A stretch of DNA of 64,000 nt from an uncultured Ardenticatenia bacterium (GCA_937127125.1 CAKZLO010000035.1:248001-312000); one strand, 5' to 3'. Positions 7,316 to 16,847 are shown, counted from the stretch's first letter. The notes: generated by a model not told the origin, from the sequence alone. Made by a program: numbers and translations.

Positions 7316-8188
7316 ATGGGAGCATCTACTTCTAAGGTAAGCTCATTGTATGTGGTGCGTCCTGCCACAATGGCTGACCAAGCTGCCATCCGGCGATTGC
7401 TCATCTATTCATGGCGCACCTACCTACCGTGCGGGGCACATTGGCTCGAACAACGCCTCGCTGCAGGCGATTGTTGGGTGATGGTGGAGAGAGGCCAGGA
7501 AATTGTTGGACTGATCGCAGTGCTCAGGCGCCATCCGGAAGTAATCAGCATTGTTGCTGCAGCGGTGTGCAATGGCCTGCCTGCCACGCAATACGCCAGA
7601 ATGGTATTGTCTTGCGCGGAAAGTCATGCACGTCGGCAGCACGTGCATCGACTGGCGTGCCTGAGTGGTGCTGTTTGGCTAAACGAAGCATTAGATGCCC
7701 ACGGCTTCCAGACTTGCGAGCACGTGATCACCTATGGTTGGGATGCGGTGCCGTTCTCAGTCGCTGGCAATTCCACCGTGGTGGTCGAACGTGCCCGGCA
7801 AGGTGATCTCAGGACGGTTGCTGCCATTGACAACCAGATTTTCGCTCCGGTGTGGCATAAGCCGTATGAGGAAATAGAATACGTGCTGGGAAGGTCAGCC
7901 TATTTTGTTGTGGCAAAACACAGAGACCGCATTATAGGTTATTGTTGGAGCGAATGGGACGGGACCCATGGGCATCTCACCCGCCTCGGTGTTACCACAG
8001 ACTGGCAAGGCAAAGGGGTTGGCACACGACTTCTCACCGAAGCATTGTCGGAAATGGTGCAAGCAGGCATCAATTGGGTTACGCTCAATACCCAAGCCAG
8101 CAATCTGCGTGCGCGCCGGTTATATGAGCGGTATGGGTTCCGGAGCATTGGACAGCCAACCCCATTGCTGTGGAAGGAGCTGGGATAG
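7316..8188 (+). CDS. Tandem GNAT-family N-acetyltransferase
   Basis: Two GNAT folds in one chain of about 290 residues. The C-terminal copy is the likely active one: VERARQGDLRTVAAIDNQIF..WHKPYEEIEYVLG, then the acetyl-CoA loop LTRLGVTTDWQGKGVGTRLLTEAL and NTQASNLRARRLYERYGF. The N-terminal copy starts at YVVRPATMADQAAIRRLL but lacks a clear acetyl-CoA pyrophosphate loop and is probably structural. The start is uncertain. The open frame begins at 7232, but a consensus promoter at 7274-7302 puts the transcript start near 7309, leaving ATG 7316 (almost leaderless) or TTG 7346 (AAGG eight bases before) as candidates. The gene is divergent from cbiMQO. Substrate unknown. Confidence 0.75.
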   Translation: MGASTSKVSSLYVVRPATMADQAAIRRLLIYSWRTYLPCGAHWLEQRLAAGDCWVMVERGQEIVGLIAVLRRHPEVISIVAAAVCNGLPATQYARMVLSCAESHARRQHVHRLACLSGAVWLNEALDAHGFQTCEHVITYGWDAVPFSVAGNSTVVVERARQGDLRTVAAIDNQIFAPVWHKPYEEIEYVLGRSAYFVVAKHRDRIIGYCWSEWDGTHGHLTRLGVTTDWQGKGVGTRLLTEALSEMVQAGINWVTLNTQASNLRARRLYERYGFRSIGQPTPLLWKELG

Positions 8189-8390
8189 ATGGCGCGAGGT
8201 CATACCATTGTGTTGATTGGAGCTCTGAAACATATCGTTGTCTTCACAAGCCCATGATAGCTAGAGCAAACGATACGAGTCCGTGCGTTCACACGTCTGC
8301 ACCTATATTATTTAAGCAATATAAAGTGGTGCCTATTCCACTTTCTGATGTGTGCGGATCCCGACTCTTCGCGAAAAGGCACTGAGACTT

Positions 8391-9692
8391 ATGATCACCC
8401 GCGAGTCCGCGCTTGACTATCACGCCCGTGGGAGACCAGGCAAGTTGGAGGTCATTCCCACCAAACCGGTGGTAAACCAGATTGACCTGTCGCTGGCATA
8501 CACTCCTGGAGTAGCGCAGCCTGTGCTGGAGATCGCTGAAGATCCTGAGGATGCTTACCAATATACCGCCAAAAGCAATTTAGTAGCGGTTATCTCAGAT
8601 GGAAGCGCTATCTTGGGGCTAGGCAACCGGGGAGCGTTGGCTTCCAAGCCAGTGATGGAAGGGAAAGCAGTATTATTCAAACGTTTCGCCGACGTCGATG
8701 TATTCGACATCGAAGTTAAGGTTGCTGGTCCGGACGAGTTCATTCGCGTAGTGCAGGCTATTGCACCTACATTCGGTGGCATCAATTTAGAGGATATTAA
8801 GGCGCCTGAGTGCTTCGCCATCGAAGAGGAACTGAAGCGCACGTTGGACATCCCGGTCTTTCATGACGATCAGCACGGGACGGCCATCATCGCAACTGCT
8901 GGCTTGCTGAACGCCCTGGAGATCGTGGGCAAACACAAGGAGGAGGTGGCAATTGTCATCAATGGAGCTGGTGCCGCAGCGATTGCGTGCGCCAAAATGT
9001 TTGTCTTAGCTGGTTTTCCGCGTGACAACATTATCATGCTGGACTCACAGGGCGTCATTTACACGGGACGTACCGAGGGCATGAACGAGTATAAGGCGCA
9101 ATTCGCGCAACCGACCAAAGCACGCACGCTGTCGGACGCACTGCGGGGAGCCGACGTGTTTGTCGGCCTGTCGGTAGGGGACGTGGTTAGCGCAGAGATG
9201 GTGCAATCCATGGCACGACAACCTGTCATTTTTGCCATGGCGAACCCTGACCCCGAAATCAAGTACGAACTAGCCCGGCAGGTACGTCCTGATGCCATTG
9301 TCGCGACTGGCCGCAGCGATTACCCTAATCAGATCAATAACGTATTGGGCTTCCCGTTCATCTTCCGGGGTGCTTTAGACGTGCACGCACGTCAGATTAA
9401 CGAGGAAATGAAGTTAGCCGCATGCCATGCCTTGGCTGCGCTGGCGCGTGAGGAGGTGCCGCCGGAAGTGTTAAGCGCCTATCGGTTGCGCTCGCTACGG
9501 TTTGGCCCGGATTATGTAATTCCCAAGCCGCTCGATCCACGTGTGCTACTGTGGGAAGCGCCAGCGGTGGCAGAAGCAGCTATGAAAACAGGTGTAGCGC
9601 GCCGTTATGTCAACCTAAGCACGTACCGTGCCCAGTTGGAGGCGCGTCAGGCACGTCTGGCACGCCTCCTTGAAGCTATTGGTAACATCTGA
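8391..9692 (+). CDS. Malic enzyme, NAD(P)-dependent, decarboxylating
   Basis: Oxidatively decarboxylates malate to pyruvate; 433 residues, the short prokaryotic form without the phosphotransacetylase domain found in MaeB. Landmarks: [13 protein letters not shown] with the catalytic tyrosine, [34 protein letters not shown], the metal and catalytic region [40 protein letters not shown], and the dinucleotide-binding [15 protein letters not shown]. The start at ATG 8391 matches the family N-terminus ([20 protein letters not shown]); an upstream GTG at 8352 adds 13 residues of no family resemblance. Citrate synthase follows after 67 bases in the same direction, so the two may be co-expressed around the malate-pyruvate-acetyl-CoA node. 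Cofactor preference cannot be read safely. Confidence 0.9.
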   Translation: MITRESALDYHARGRPGKLEVIPTKPVVNQIDLSLAYTPGVAQPVLEIAEDPEDAYQYTAKSNLVAVISDGSAILGLGNRGALASKPVMEGKAVLFKRFADVDVFDIEVKVAGPDEFIRVVQAIAPTFGGINLEDIKAPECFAIEEELKRTLDIPVFHDDQHGTAIIATAGLLNALEIVGKHKEEVAIVINGAGAAAIACAKMFVLAGFPRDNIIMLDSQGVIYTGRTEGMNEYKAQFAQPTKARTLSDALRGADVFVGLSVGDVVSAEMVQSMARQPVIFAMANPDPEIKYELARQVRPDAIVATGRSDYPNQINNVLGFPFIFRGALDVHARQINEEMKLAACHALAALAREEVPPEVLSAYRLRSLRFGPDYVIPKPLDPRVLLWEAPAVAEAAMKTGVARRYVNLSTYRAQLEARQARLARLLEAIGNI

Positions 9693-9759
9693 TATGGTCA
9701 TCTGCCTCCAAAGAGAGGCACCTAAAGTCTGATAGTCTTGTAGGGAGGGAACACTAGAG

Positions 9760-10917
9760 ATGGTGGCAGAAGCACAAGTGCAAACGCAAGTGTATGCAGG
9801 TCTGGAAGGGATCGTGGTCGCCAAGACTCGCATGAGCAAGGTCATCGGTGAGGAAGGACGGCTCATCTACGCCGGGTACGACATTTCGGACTTGGCGGAA
9901 CATGCCACTTTTGAAGAAGTGGCCTATATGTTCTGGTACTGCTGCTTACCCAATCGGCGTCAGCTGCTCAGCTTTGAGGACAGCCTGCGCAGTCGTCGCA
10001 ACATCCCTTTTCATGTCATGGATCTAGTCCGCTCGACACCTACCGTGCAGTCACATCCTATGTCGGTGTTGCGCACGGCAGTTTCGGCACTCGCTTTGGG
10101 CGATCCCGGATCAAACGACACCTCACAGGCCAGCAATCTGCGTCGTGCGGTGGACATCACTGCCAGAATTCCCACTATCGTGGCCGCGCACGACCGCAAT
10201 CGCAAGGGCCTCGAGGTAATTGGCCCGCGTGAGGATCTCGACCACGCGTCCAATTTCTTATATATGCTGCATGGTAGGATGCCTTCCGAGGTCGAAAGTC
10301 GCGCGCTCAACCTGTATCTGGTGTTGCTGGCGGATCACGAGTTCAATGCTTCGACCTTCTCCGCACGCGTTACCGCTAGCACTCAGTCTGACATTTTCTC
10401 GGCCATCACCAGCGCACTAGGCACACTAAAGGGTCCAGCTCATGGTGGCGCCACGGAGCAGACGATGTTGCAGATCCTTGAAATCGGTGACCCAGACAAT
10501 GTGGAGACATGGTATCATGCGGCACGTGCACAAGGGAAGCGCATTTATGGAATGGGCCATCGTGTCTACAAGACCCAGGACCCACGGGCGATCTATCTAC
10601 AGCGCGCAACACAACAGCTGGCTGAGCTGAGCGATCCGAGGTGGTATCAAATTGCCCTTAAGCTGGAGCAGGTGGCGCGCGAGGATCCTTACATGATCGA
10701 GCGGAAGATCTACTGCAATGTGGACTTCTACTCCGCTCCATTATTGTACTATCTGGGCATCGACCCCGATCTATTCACTTGTATCTTTGCTATGGCACGT
10801 GTAGTGGGGTGGATTGGACACCTTCTGGAGCAATACGCAGACAACCGTCTGATCCGACCACGCTCGGAGTACATAGGGGACGAGAATCTCAAATGGGTCC
10901 CGATTGACCAGCGCTGA
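9760..10917 (+). CDS. gltA: Citrate synthase
   Basis: Condenses oxaloacetate with acetyl-CoA; 385 residues, the short form typical of Gram-positives and many thermophiles. It has the type II family core GLEGIVVAKTRMSKVIGEEGRLIYAGYDISDLA, catalytic His228 in GPAHGGA, His267 in GMGHRVYK and Asp322 in NVDFYSA, plus the C-terminal RPRSEYIG. The allosteric Gram-negative NADH domain is absent. A strong GGGAGG precedes ATG 9760. 2-methylcitrate synthases share these motifs; the lack of prpB/prpD neighbours and the adjacent malic enzyme favour citrate synthase. A terminator follows about 100 bases after the stop. Confidence 0.87.
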   Translation: MVAEAQVQTQVYAGLEGIVVAKTRMSKVIGEEGRLIYAGYDISDLAEHATFEEVAYMFWYCCLPNRRQLLSFEDSLRSRRNIPFHVMDLVRSTPTVQSHPMSVLRTAVSALALGDPGSNDTSQASNLRRAVDITARIPTIVAAHDRNRKGLEVIGPREDLDHASNFLYMLHGRMPSEVESRALNLYLVLLADHEFNASTFSARVTASTQSDIFSAITSALGTLKGPAHGGATEQTMLQILEIGDPDNVETWYHAARAQGKRIYGMGHRVYKTQDPRAIYLQRATQQLAELSDPRWYQIALKLEQVAREDPYMIERKIYCNVDFYSAPLLYYLGIDPDLFTCIFAMARVVGWIGHLLEQYADNRLIRPRSEYIGDENLKWVPIDQR

Positions 10918-11017
10918 TACACCGCTTGCTGACATATGAGTTTGGGGTCAGCTTAGCACAACCTCTTATGCGCGGAGAGACGGTGTTTCTTCCCTGCATG
11001 TTCAGAGGCCTGCAATA

Positions 11018-11053
11018 CGGCCGGGTGTACTACGACCCGGCCGCACGCTTTTT
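11018..11053 (+). terminator. Terminator after citrate synthase
   Basis: A 9-bp GC-rich stem (arms 11018-11026 and 11035-11043) with an 8-base loop is followed by CACGCTTTTT. The rest of the 315-base gap (10918-11232) before the convergent polyprenyl synthase shows nothing else I can name. Confidence 0.72.
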
Positions 11054-11232
11054 CCCTACATATGGGGAGATCTGGCGGTAACGCTGAATTCAATGACGCC
11101 ACTGTCGCTTCTTCAGCTGTAGCGGGACCCGAGTGGTGTTAATCTCGCTACTTTCTCAATGTGATGTGATTCTGGTGTCCAAGATATCTGCGCTGCCGGC
11201 CCCTGGAAAATTGATTCCAAATTGCTCAGTAT

Positions 11233-12252
11233 CTAATGGCGCCGCGACACCAGCGACCAAGCGATTGCCTCCAGCGCAGCGCGCGCGTCAGAAGTGGGGA
11301 ACAAATTAAGTGCCCAACATGCCTTCTCACAGTAGCGGTACGCGTCACGCCGTGCCAGCTCAATTGCTGGAGAAAACTGCACCCAGTGCAGTAAGGTCTC
11401 GATTTCCTCTTCGGTCGCGCCATTGTCGATGCGGTCAATGACAGCGCGCAACGTCGCAGGCATACCGTGGTGCGCGGCATAGATGAGCGGCAGAGTAATC
11501 TGGCGCCGACGCAAGTCTCCGCCCACTGGTTTGCCTAGTTCCTGAGGGTCGCCCACATAGTCCAGGATGTCATCGGTGATCTGGAAAGCCATACCCAGAT
11601 TGTGGCCGAAATGCCCCAGTGCGACGATCTGTTCCTCGCTCGCCAAACTGACGATGCCAGCTGCCTTCAATCCCTCCTCAAAGAGGACAGCTGTCTTGCC
11701 GGCGATCTTGGTAAAGTAAGCACTCAGTGCCTCATCTAACGGTGTCACGTCGGGCACCAAGCTGATCTCCCCTTCGCAGATCTTAACCGAGGCGCGCCCC
11801 AAGCATTCCAATACACGCAGGTCGCCGCTACGGGCGATGGACTCAGCTGCCAACGCAAACAGGTAGTCGCCACCCACCAATGCCGCGTCGCGAAACCACT
11901 TACTGTGTACTGTCTCAAGCCCACGTCGACGCGGTGATTGATCAATCAGGTCATCGTGCACCAGCGAGGCGGCATGAATGAGCTCTACCGCCGAAGCTAC
12001 TGCCAGGACACGTGCCCGGTCGAAGCGATTAAGACGTGCCGCAAGCAATATCAGTGCGGCGCGCAAACGCTTTCCGCCAGCCAGGATGACATGGCGTGCC
12101 GGTTGTGAGATCAGCAACACCGGCGAGGTCACCAAACTCTGCATAAAGGCATCTACCTCTGCCAGCTGAGATTGTAGCTCCAGGCGCGCCATAATCTCAG
12201 ACAAGGCAATGGTTGGAGTTGTTAATTCCGGTGTGTGTACCTGTGTACTCAT
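11233..12252 (-). CDS. Polyprenyl diphosphate synthase (trans-isoprenyl diphosphate synthase)
   Basis: Extends allylic diphosphates with isopentenyl diphosphate to make the prenyl chain of quinones or other lipids; 339 residues, the size of long-chain (hepta- to nonaprenyl) synthases. The first aspartate-rich motif is in LVHDDLIDQSPRRRG and the second in FQITDDILDYVGD. Other markers are GGKRLRAALILLAA near residue 60 and GEISLVPDVTP. Short side chains before the first Asp motif would set product length, but I do not predict a chain length. Start at ATG 12252. The lipoprotein gene at 12293 lies 40 bases upstream on the same strand. Confidence 0.87.
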   Translation of the reverse strand: MSTQVHTPELTTPTIALSEIMARLELQSQLAEVDAFMQSLVTSPVLLISQPARHVILAGGKRLRAALILLAARLNRFDRARVLAVASAVELIHAASLVHDDLIDQSPRRRGLETVHSKWFRDAALVGGDYLFALAAESIARSGDLRVLECLGRASVKICEGEISLVPDVTPLDEALSAYFTKIAGKTAVLFEEGLKAAGIVSLASEEQIVALGHFGHNLGMAFQITDDILDYVGDPQELGKPVGGDLRRRQITLPLIYAAHHGMPATLRAVIDRIDNGATEEEIETLLHWVQFSPAIELARRDAYRYCEKACWALNLFPTSDARAALEAIAWSLVSRRH

Positions 12253-12292
12253 TGAATCTATTGAGACTCCTCAAAAACAAGTGGTTGCCTCA

Positions 12293-13246
12293 CTAACCGC
12301 CAAAGGAGGTTAGTACTGTCTCAGTGTATGGCAGAGCGCGATCCAACAGGCCTTTTTCTACCATCCAGCGCATCACATCGTCCCATTCCGTTAGGGTCGG
12401 AAGGCTTGCCTTGGGGAAAAGAGGCATGCGAAATGAACCACGCACATTGTCAGGCACCCGCCCCTTTTCGATCAACAAGCTGCCGAAGTCGTCCGGACGA
12501 CTGTTCAAGTCATCGACTGCCTTGTCCCACGCGCGCAGAAAGCGCCGAATCGCTTCGGACTTGCCTTCTACGCTGCTGCGCGAGAAAGCTAGCACAGTCT
12601 GGGAGTACCGGTTGTGATAGGTATCATCCACAATCAGGTGTGCACCGCCTGCTATGGCGCCCGAAGCTAATGGATCGGGCAGTGTAGCCGCTTCCACCTG
12701 ACCAGCCATGAGCTGCTCATAACGGACCGGAATGGCACTGACTTCCAGCACACGGAACCGCTCGCGCGGTAAGCCTTCTGCTGTCAGAAGACGCTCGGTA
12801 ACATATTCGATAATGGTATTCTGGCTGATGGCGACCGCCACATCGGCTAGATCCTGCACAGTGCGGATTTTGCTCCCAGGCGCGGCCAGCACGCGAAACA
12901 TGGCGGTCTCCTCGGTAGCGCGCAACGCGGTGACCACCACGTGCAGCTGTGTCTGATCACGGTTGAAGAGACCAACGGCGACCAAGTCAGTGAGCATACC
13001 GTCGATCTCTCCCGCCTGCATCAGGGCATCACGCTCCTGCGCCCCTTTTACAGGAACAAGCTCGACTGTAACTCCTTCTGTCTGGAAGTAACCTTTCTGA
13101 TCCGCTACGTAGAAGGGCAGCGTATCGAGAATGGGCAAAACCCCCATTCGCAACCGCTGTCCATCAGTGCCACCTATCCCGGGTACACACGCCGCCAACA
13201 CGGTCAGTACTGTGAAGATCACCACAAGGATGTGTAAGCGCACCAT
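12293..13246 (-). CDS. NMT1/SsuA-type ABC substrate-binding lipoprotein (orphan)
   Basis: Secreted, lipid-anchored binding protein of 317 residues. The N-terminus is a lipoprotein signal with lipobox LAAC at about residues 17-20. The mature part begins LRMGVLPILDTLPFYVADQKGYF, followed by EIDGMLTDLVAV, TVQDLADVAVAISQNTIIEY, AGQVEAATLPDPLA and YSQTVLAFSRSS, the pattern of the NMT1/THI5 and sulfonate/taurine/nitrate binding family (periplasmic-binding-protein type 2). No permease or ATPase is near, so ligand and partner transporter are unknown. It has its own promoter at 13279-13307 and may read through into the polyprenyl synthase gene. Confidence 0.8.
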   Translation of the reverse strand: MVRLHILVVIFTVLTVLAACVPGIGGTDGQRLRMGVLPILDTLPFYVADQKGYFQTEGVTVELVPVKGAQERDALMQAGEIDGMLTDLVAVGLFNRDQTQLHVVVTALRATEETAMFRVLAAPGSKIRTVQDLADVAVAISQNTIIEYVTERLLTAEGLPRERFRVLEVSAIPVRYEQLMAGQVEAATLPDPLASGAIAGGAHLIVDDTYHNRYSQTVLAFSRSSVEGKSEAIRRFLRAWDKAVDDLNSRPDDFGSLLIEKGRVPDNVRGSFRMPLFPKASLPTLTEWDDVMRWMVEKGLLDRALPYTETVLTSFGG

Positions 13247-13278
13247 ACGCCCCCATCTGTTACGATTTTCACGATCTT

Positions 13279-13307
13279 ATTGTACATCTCTCCCCATAGG
13301 GTGTCCA
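13279..13307 (-). promoter_or_regulatory. Promoter of the NMT1-type lipoprotein gene
   Basis: On the minus strand, TGGACA and TACAAT with a 17-base spacer. The predicted transcript starts about 25 bases before ATG 13246. Confidence 0.6.
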
Positions 13308-13378
13308 TAGGTCAGACGGGTCGAATCGCGACCAAAAGTCCCAGGGATCGTATAGGTCTTTTGGTCCTGTTAAAGGGA

Positions 13379-14029
13379 TCACTTCAAAAGGCCCTGACGG
13401 TAACCTTCACTGACTGCGTGACTGCGATTCTTGGCACCCAGCTTCCGGTAGACGCTCGCCAGGTGATTCTTGACCGTCTTCTCTGCCATGAAAAGTTGTT
13501 CTGCAATCTCAGCGGTTGTCTTGCCAGCCGCAATAAGTTGAAGCACTTTGATTTCGGTGCGGGTCAGGATAGGACGTGAGCGCACATCCTGCGCAACGCG
13601 GCGGTAATCATCTAACAAATAACCTGTGACGCTGGGATCCAGCCAGCTTTTGCCAGCATGAATCGCACGGATGGCCTCGGCAATGTCAGCTGCCTTGGCA
13701 CTCTTGACAATGTAACCAACAGCTCCCGCTACCGCAGCCGCACGTACGTCAGCGTCGTCATCCGATTCAGTCAATACTAGCACACGCACGTTGGGGTAAT
13801 GAGCAACGATTTGCTCGATGGCACGAATGCCCCCTTGTGGGTCATGACGCGGCATCCGCAAATCCATTAACACCACATCAGGTCGCAGCGTTCCCGTGGC
13901 AGCTATTGCTTCCTCCGGAGATGCCGCTTCGCCTACCACGCAGATGTCATCTTGCCGATCCAACAGCTTTCCAAGCAGCTCGCGGTGCAATGCGATGTCG
14001 TCTGCGATCAGCACTCGAACGGGCATCAC
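13379..14029 (-). CDS. NarL/FixJ-type response regulator
   Basis: Two-domain transcription factor, 216 residues. The receiver domain (1-125) has the acidic pair Asp10-Asp11, phosphoacceptor Asp56 in VVLMDLRMPRHDP, Thr in VLVLTES and Lys in IVKSAKAAD. The C-terminal LuxR-type helix-turn-helix is LTRTEIKVLQLIAAGKTTAEIA..VKNHLASVYRKLGAKNRSHAV. Its start overlaps the stop of the upstream histidine kinase gene by four bases (ATGA), so the pair is translationally coupled and almost surely cognate. Target genes cannot be read from the sequence. Confidence 0.9.
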   Translation of the reverse strand: MMPVRVLIADDIALHRELLGKLLDRQDDICVVGEAASPEEAIAATGTLRPDVVLMDLRMPRHDPQGGIRAIEQIVAHYPNVRVLVLTESDDDADVRAAAVAGAVGYIVKSAKAADIAEAIRAIHAGKSWLDPSVTGYLLDDYRRVAQDVRSRPILTRTEIKVLQLIAAGKTTAEIAEQLFMAEKTVKNHLASVYRKLGAKNRSHAVSEGYRQGLLK

Positions 14030-15276
14030 GCCTCCTGGCCAAATCTCTCAACTATCGGCAAGCCAATCATCACCTGGCATCCTTTGCCTGGTGAGGATCG
14101 CAATTCCATTTCTGCTCCAATCTCCTGAGCACGTTCGCGCATGTTGCGCAACCCCATGCCTCCGGCGGTGTGTTCAACATGCACAATATCGAAGCCACGA
14201 CCATCGTCGGCCACCTTGATAATAACACGGCCGTTTGCACGGCGTACAGTCACCACAGCATGATGGGCCTGGGCATGCTTCCACGTATTGGCCAACGCTT
14301 CGGATACGATGTACCCAACATGGCGCACTGTATCCACAGGCACCGGTAGCTCCCCTCGCGGCAGCTTCAGCAGCACAGGCAGTCCAGTATTATGCTGAAA
14401 GCGTTCCACAATGCGCGTGAGTTCTTCGCCTAGGGTCAGCTGTGTGGGATCCTGGCGCAATGCACGTACGATCCAGCGGATTCCCTCGTGTACCTCTCCA
14501 GCCATCGTGATAACGCGATGCAGTTCCTCTTGAGCGCTCTGGGGATCCTCAGCCAACAGCAAGCTAGCATACTCAGCGCGTCGGCTCAGCGCCGAGAGCT
14601 GACTGAGCACGCCATCGTGGATGTCGGTAGCGATCCGGCGACGTTCTTCCTCAATAGCAGCTTGTTCACGCAACGCGTTTGCCCGATCGCGGCTGTACTG
14701 CCAAGCGATCATCATAGCTGCAAGCGCTGCCAGCAGTCCGCCTGTCACCCAGTAACTCGCACTACGCAGCACCACCTCATCCACCTGACGCAGTTCTACA
14801 ATGCGCGCGGGTGTGTATCCATCAAGATAGAGGGAAAGGCCGAATCCCAATGTGGAGGTCACCACCACACCCCCAAGCAATATCGCGCGGCGGAAAGGAC
14901 GTTCTGCACTGGGCAATGACAGTGCTGTGGTCACAGATGGAATGAGGGAATACAAGGAGAAAATGTTGCGATATCCGCCTCCAGCAAAGTTGACCAGTGT
15001 CAGCGCGATGGCGGTGTCAAGGATGAGAAATGGTGTCGTGCGCAGCCAGTAGTTGAAAGGAAGCAGAAGGATGGCAATTAGAAGCACAGTGTAGAACGCA
15101 GCGGCGCCCCACAACCATATAAGGGTCTCGCTGCGCGCGGCAATGATAGGGTGTGGGTAAAAAGAGAGTACCCCAAAGGCATAGGCCAGAGCAATCACAC
15201 GGCTCAGCATAGCAACCCACGATAGGCGATAGCCTACTAACTGGGCATTCATTGAGTGCCACAATGTGTGCCACAT
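14026..15276 (-). CDS. NarX/DegS-like sensor histidine kinase
   Basis: Membrane sensor kinase of 416 residues. Residues about 20-190 form five or six membrane segments with little periplasmic loop, so the input is probably sensed within or close to the membrane. The HisKA_3 dimerisation helix contains the phospho-accepting His220 in RRRIATDIHDGVLSQLSAL. The ATP-binding domain shows VSEALANTWKHAQA (N box), VADDGRGFD (G1) and GGMGLRNMRERAQEIGA (G2). ATG 15276 with AGGTGGG just upstream is chosen over the GTG at 15285. It has its own promoter (15304-15332), back to back with that of the ROK gene. Signal unknown. Confidence 0.87.
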   Translation of the reverse strand: MWHTLWHSMNAQLVGYRLSWVAMLSRVIALAYAFGVLSFYPHPIIAARSETLIWLWGAAAFYTVLLIAILLLPFNYWLRTTPFLILDTAIALTLVNFAGGGYRNIFSLYSLIPSVTTALSLPSAERPFRRAILLGGVVVTSTLGFGLSLYLDGYTPARIVELRQVDEVVLRSASYWVTGGLLAALAAMMIAWQYSRDRANALREQAAIEEERRRIATDIHDGVLSQLSALSRRAEYASLLLAEDPQSAQEELHRVITMAGEVHEGIRWIVRALRQDPTQLTLGEELTRIVERFQHNTGLPVLLKLPRGELPVPVDTVRHVGYIVSEALANTWKHAQAHHAVVTVRRANGRVIIKVADDGRGFDIVHVEHTAGGMGLRNMRERAQEIGAEMELRSSPGKGCQVMIGLPIVERFGQEA

Positions 15277-15303
15277 CGTTCCCACCTCTACCTTACAATT
15301 CCC

Positions 15304-15332
15304 ATTATAATCCTGTAAAGTTTTCGTTTCAA
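15304..15332 (-). promoter_or_regulatory. Promoter of the two-component operon
   Basis: On the minus strand, TTGAAA (15332-15327) and TATAAT (15309-15304) with a 17-base spacer. Its -35 box is only two bases from the -35 box of the opposing promoter. Confidence 0.7.
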
Positions 15333-15334
15333 CG

Positions 15335-15363
15335 TTGACAAATCCCCAAGATCATGATAATAT
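15335..15363 (+). promoter_or_regulatory. Promoter of the ROK regulator gene
   Basis: TTGACA (15335-15340) and TAATAT (15358-15363) with a 17-base spacer. The predicted start is near 15370. Confidence 0.75.
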
Positions 15364-15381
15364 TATTTCGTAGTGAAATGA
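15363..15381. promoter_or_regulatory. Inverted repeat over the ROK transcript start, possible autoregulatory operator
   Basis: TTATTTC and GAAATGA, separated by five bases, form a 6-of-7 inverted repeat across the predicted transcription start. The AT-rich TTATTTC half-site resembles NagC/Mlc-type ROK operators; that it binds the adjacent ROK protein is inference. Confidence 0.45.
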
Positions 15382-15454
15382 ATCCCATCCCCATGGTGCG
15401 CTGCAGCATCGTAGGTAGTCTTGAGCTCCATAATTTATGTGGACGGATGGCACA

Positions 15455-16654
15455 ATGAACCACACTGGCGACGGCAGCCTACTACGCAAGGTCAATGAAT
15501 CTGCCATCCTTGAAATCATACGGGAGCAGGGCCCTCTCAGCCGCTCCGAAATCGCCCGTTCACTTCATATCAGCCCTGCAACGGTCACCCGCATTGTAAC
15601 GGAATTGTTAGAAAAGCGATTGATTCAGGAAAGGGGGGCACGTGTCGCACCGTTTGGGCGCCGTCCCATTCTTCTGGAGTTTAATCCGCGCGCCAGCTTA
15701 ATCATTGGTGTGTACGTCCATCGCAACATGATCGGCGCCGTGTCAGATCTGAACGGGGAGATTCTCCAGCGCATTGCGCAACCTGCCTTGCCAGGGGAAG
15801 CAGGTATTCAGCAATTGATCACACTGGTCCGCACTCTGCACAAAATAACGCGCGAGTATGGCTTGCCTGTCCGCGGAGTGGGTATTGGAGCGCCCTCTAT
15901 TGTGCTTTATCGCGAGGGAACAGTGGTGTGGGCGCCTAGCCTTGGCTGGCGCAACGTGCCGCTGAAGGTCTTGGTGGAACAGGCGGTGGATCTCCCCGTG
16001 TTTGTGGAGAACGAAGTGAACCTGATTGCATTAGGTGAGAGCTGGCGCGGCGCCGGTCGGGATGTGGATAACCTTGTGTGTATTTCATTGGGCGCTGGCA
16101 TTGGAGCAGGCATTGTACTGTCCGGGTACCTGTATCGCGGTGCACACTGCGCTGCAGGTGAGATCGGTTATCTTCTACCTGACACCCAATGCTTGGGACG
16201 CTCCTACGAGGGTTTTGGATGTCTAGAAGGTCTGGCAGGCAGCGCTGGGATTGTCCGGTGTGCTCAAGAGAAGCTCTCCAGTGGTCAACCTTCGATCTTG
16301 GTGGACTGGTTGAAAAAAGAGGCACAGCTGACGGCGGAGATGGTGCTGCTCGCTGCACGGCAAGGTGACACCTGTGCCCAACAGGTTGTGGACGAGATCG
16401 CTGACTATTTGGCTCTGGCAGTAGCAAGTCTCACCTGCGTGCTGGACCCGCATCGCATCGTTTTCAGCGGCGACCTCGTGGAGTTCGCTGACCTGTTTGT
16501 GGAGCGTATTGAGGCACGTCTGCGTGGAGCATTGCCCACGCTGCCTGAATTAGTGGTGTCGCAGTTGCGAACAGATGCCGCTGTGCTCGGCGCGCTGGCA
16601 ATGGCACTGTTCGAAACGGACGAGGGGGTTTTTGTGCAAAAGGTGCAGGCGTAG
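15455..16654 (+). CDS. ROK-family transcriptional regulator
   Basis: Sugar-responsive regulator (399 residues) in the NagC/XylR style. An N-terminal winged helix (NESAILEIIREQGPLSRSEIARSLHISPATVTRIVTELLEKRLI) precedes a sugar-kinase-like ROK domain with RRPILLEFNP, VGIGAPSIV, VENEVNLIALGE, CISLGAGIGAGIVLSGYLYRGAH and AAGEIGYLL. The usual CxCGxxGC zinc motif is only partly present (Cys in TQCLG and in GFGCLE), so zinc binding is doubtful. ATG 15455 follows GGATGG; ATG 15437 is an alternative adding six residues. It precedes and probably controls the sugar-catabolic genes from 16848 to 22116; the effector may be a substrate of that pathway. Confidence 0.87.
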   Translation: MNHTGDGSLLRKVNESAILEIIREQGPLSRSEIARSLHISPATVTRIVTELLEKRLIQERGARVAPFGRRPILLEFNPRASLIIGVYVHRNMIGAVSDLNGEILQRIAQPALPGEAGIQQLITLVRTLHKITREYGLPVRGVGIGAPSIVLYREGTVVWAPSLGWRNVPLKVLVEQAVDLPVFVENEVNLIALGESWRGAGRDVDNLVCISLGAGIGAGIVLSGYLYRGAHCAAGEIGYLLPDTQCLGRSYEGFGCLEGLAGSAGIVRCAQEKLSSGQPSILVDWLKKEAQLTAEMVLLAARQGDTCAQQVVDEIADYLALAVASLTCVLDPHRIVFSGDLVEFADLFVERIEARLRGALPTLPELVVSQLRTDAAVLGALAMALFETDEGVFVQKVQA

Positions 16655-16847
16655 GTGTGACAGCGCGTTGCGAAGAACCTGCCAAGCCTTTCCTGTCAAG
16701 AGAAAGCAGACAGCGACACAAGATAATACTCAACGGCTCGTCTGGTGAAATTCAGGGATGCAGAGAGGACACAGTACAAGACTTTTCGCGCGGCTCACGA
16801 AGGCAACATGCTAATCCAAGCCAGCTGGACAGAAAGGAGCGATCTCA

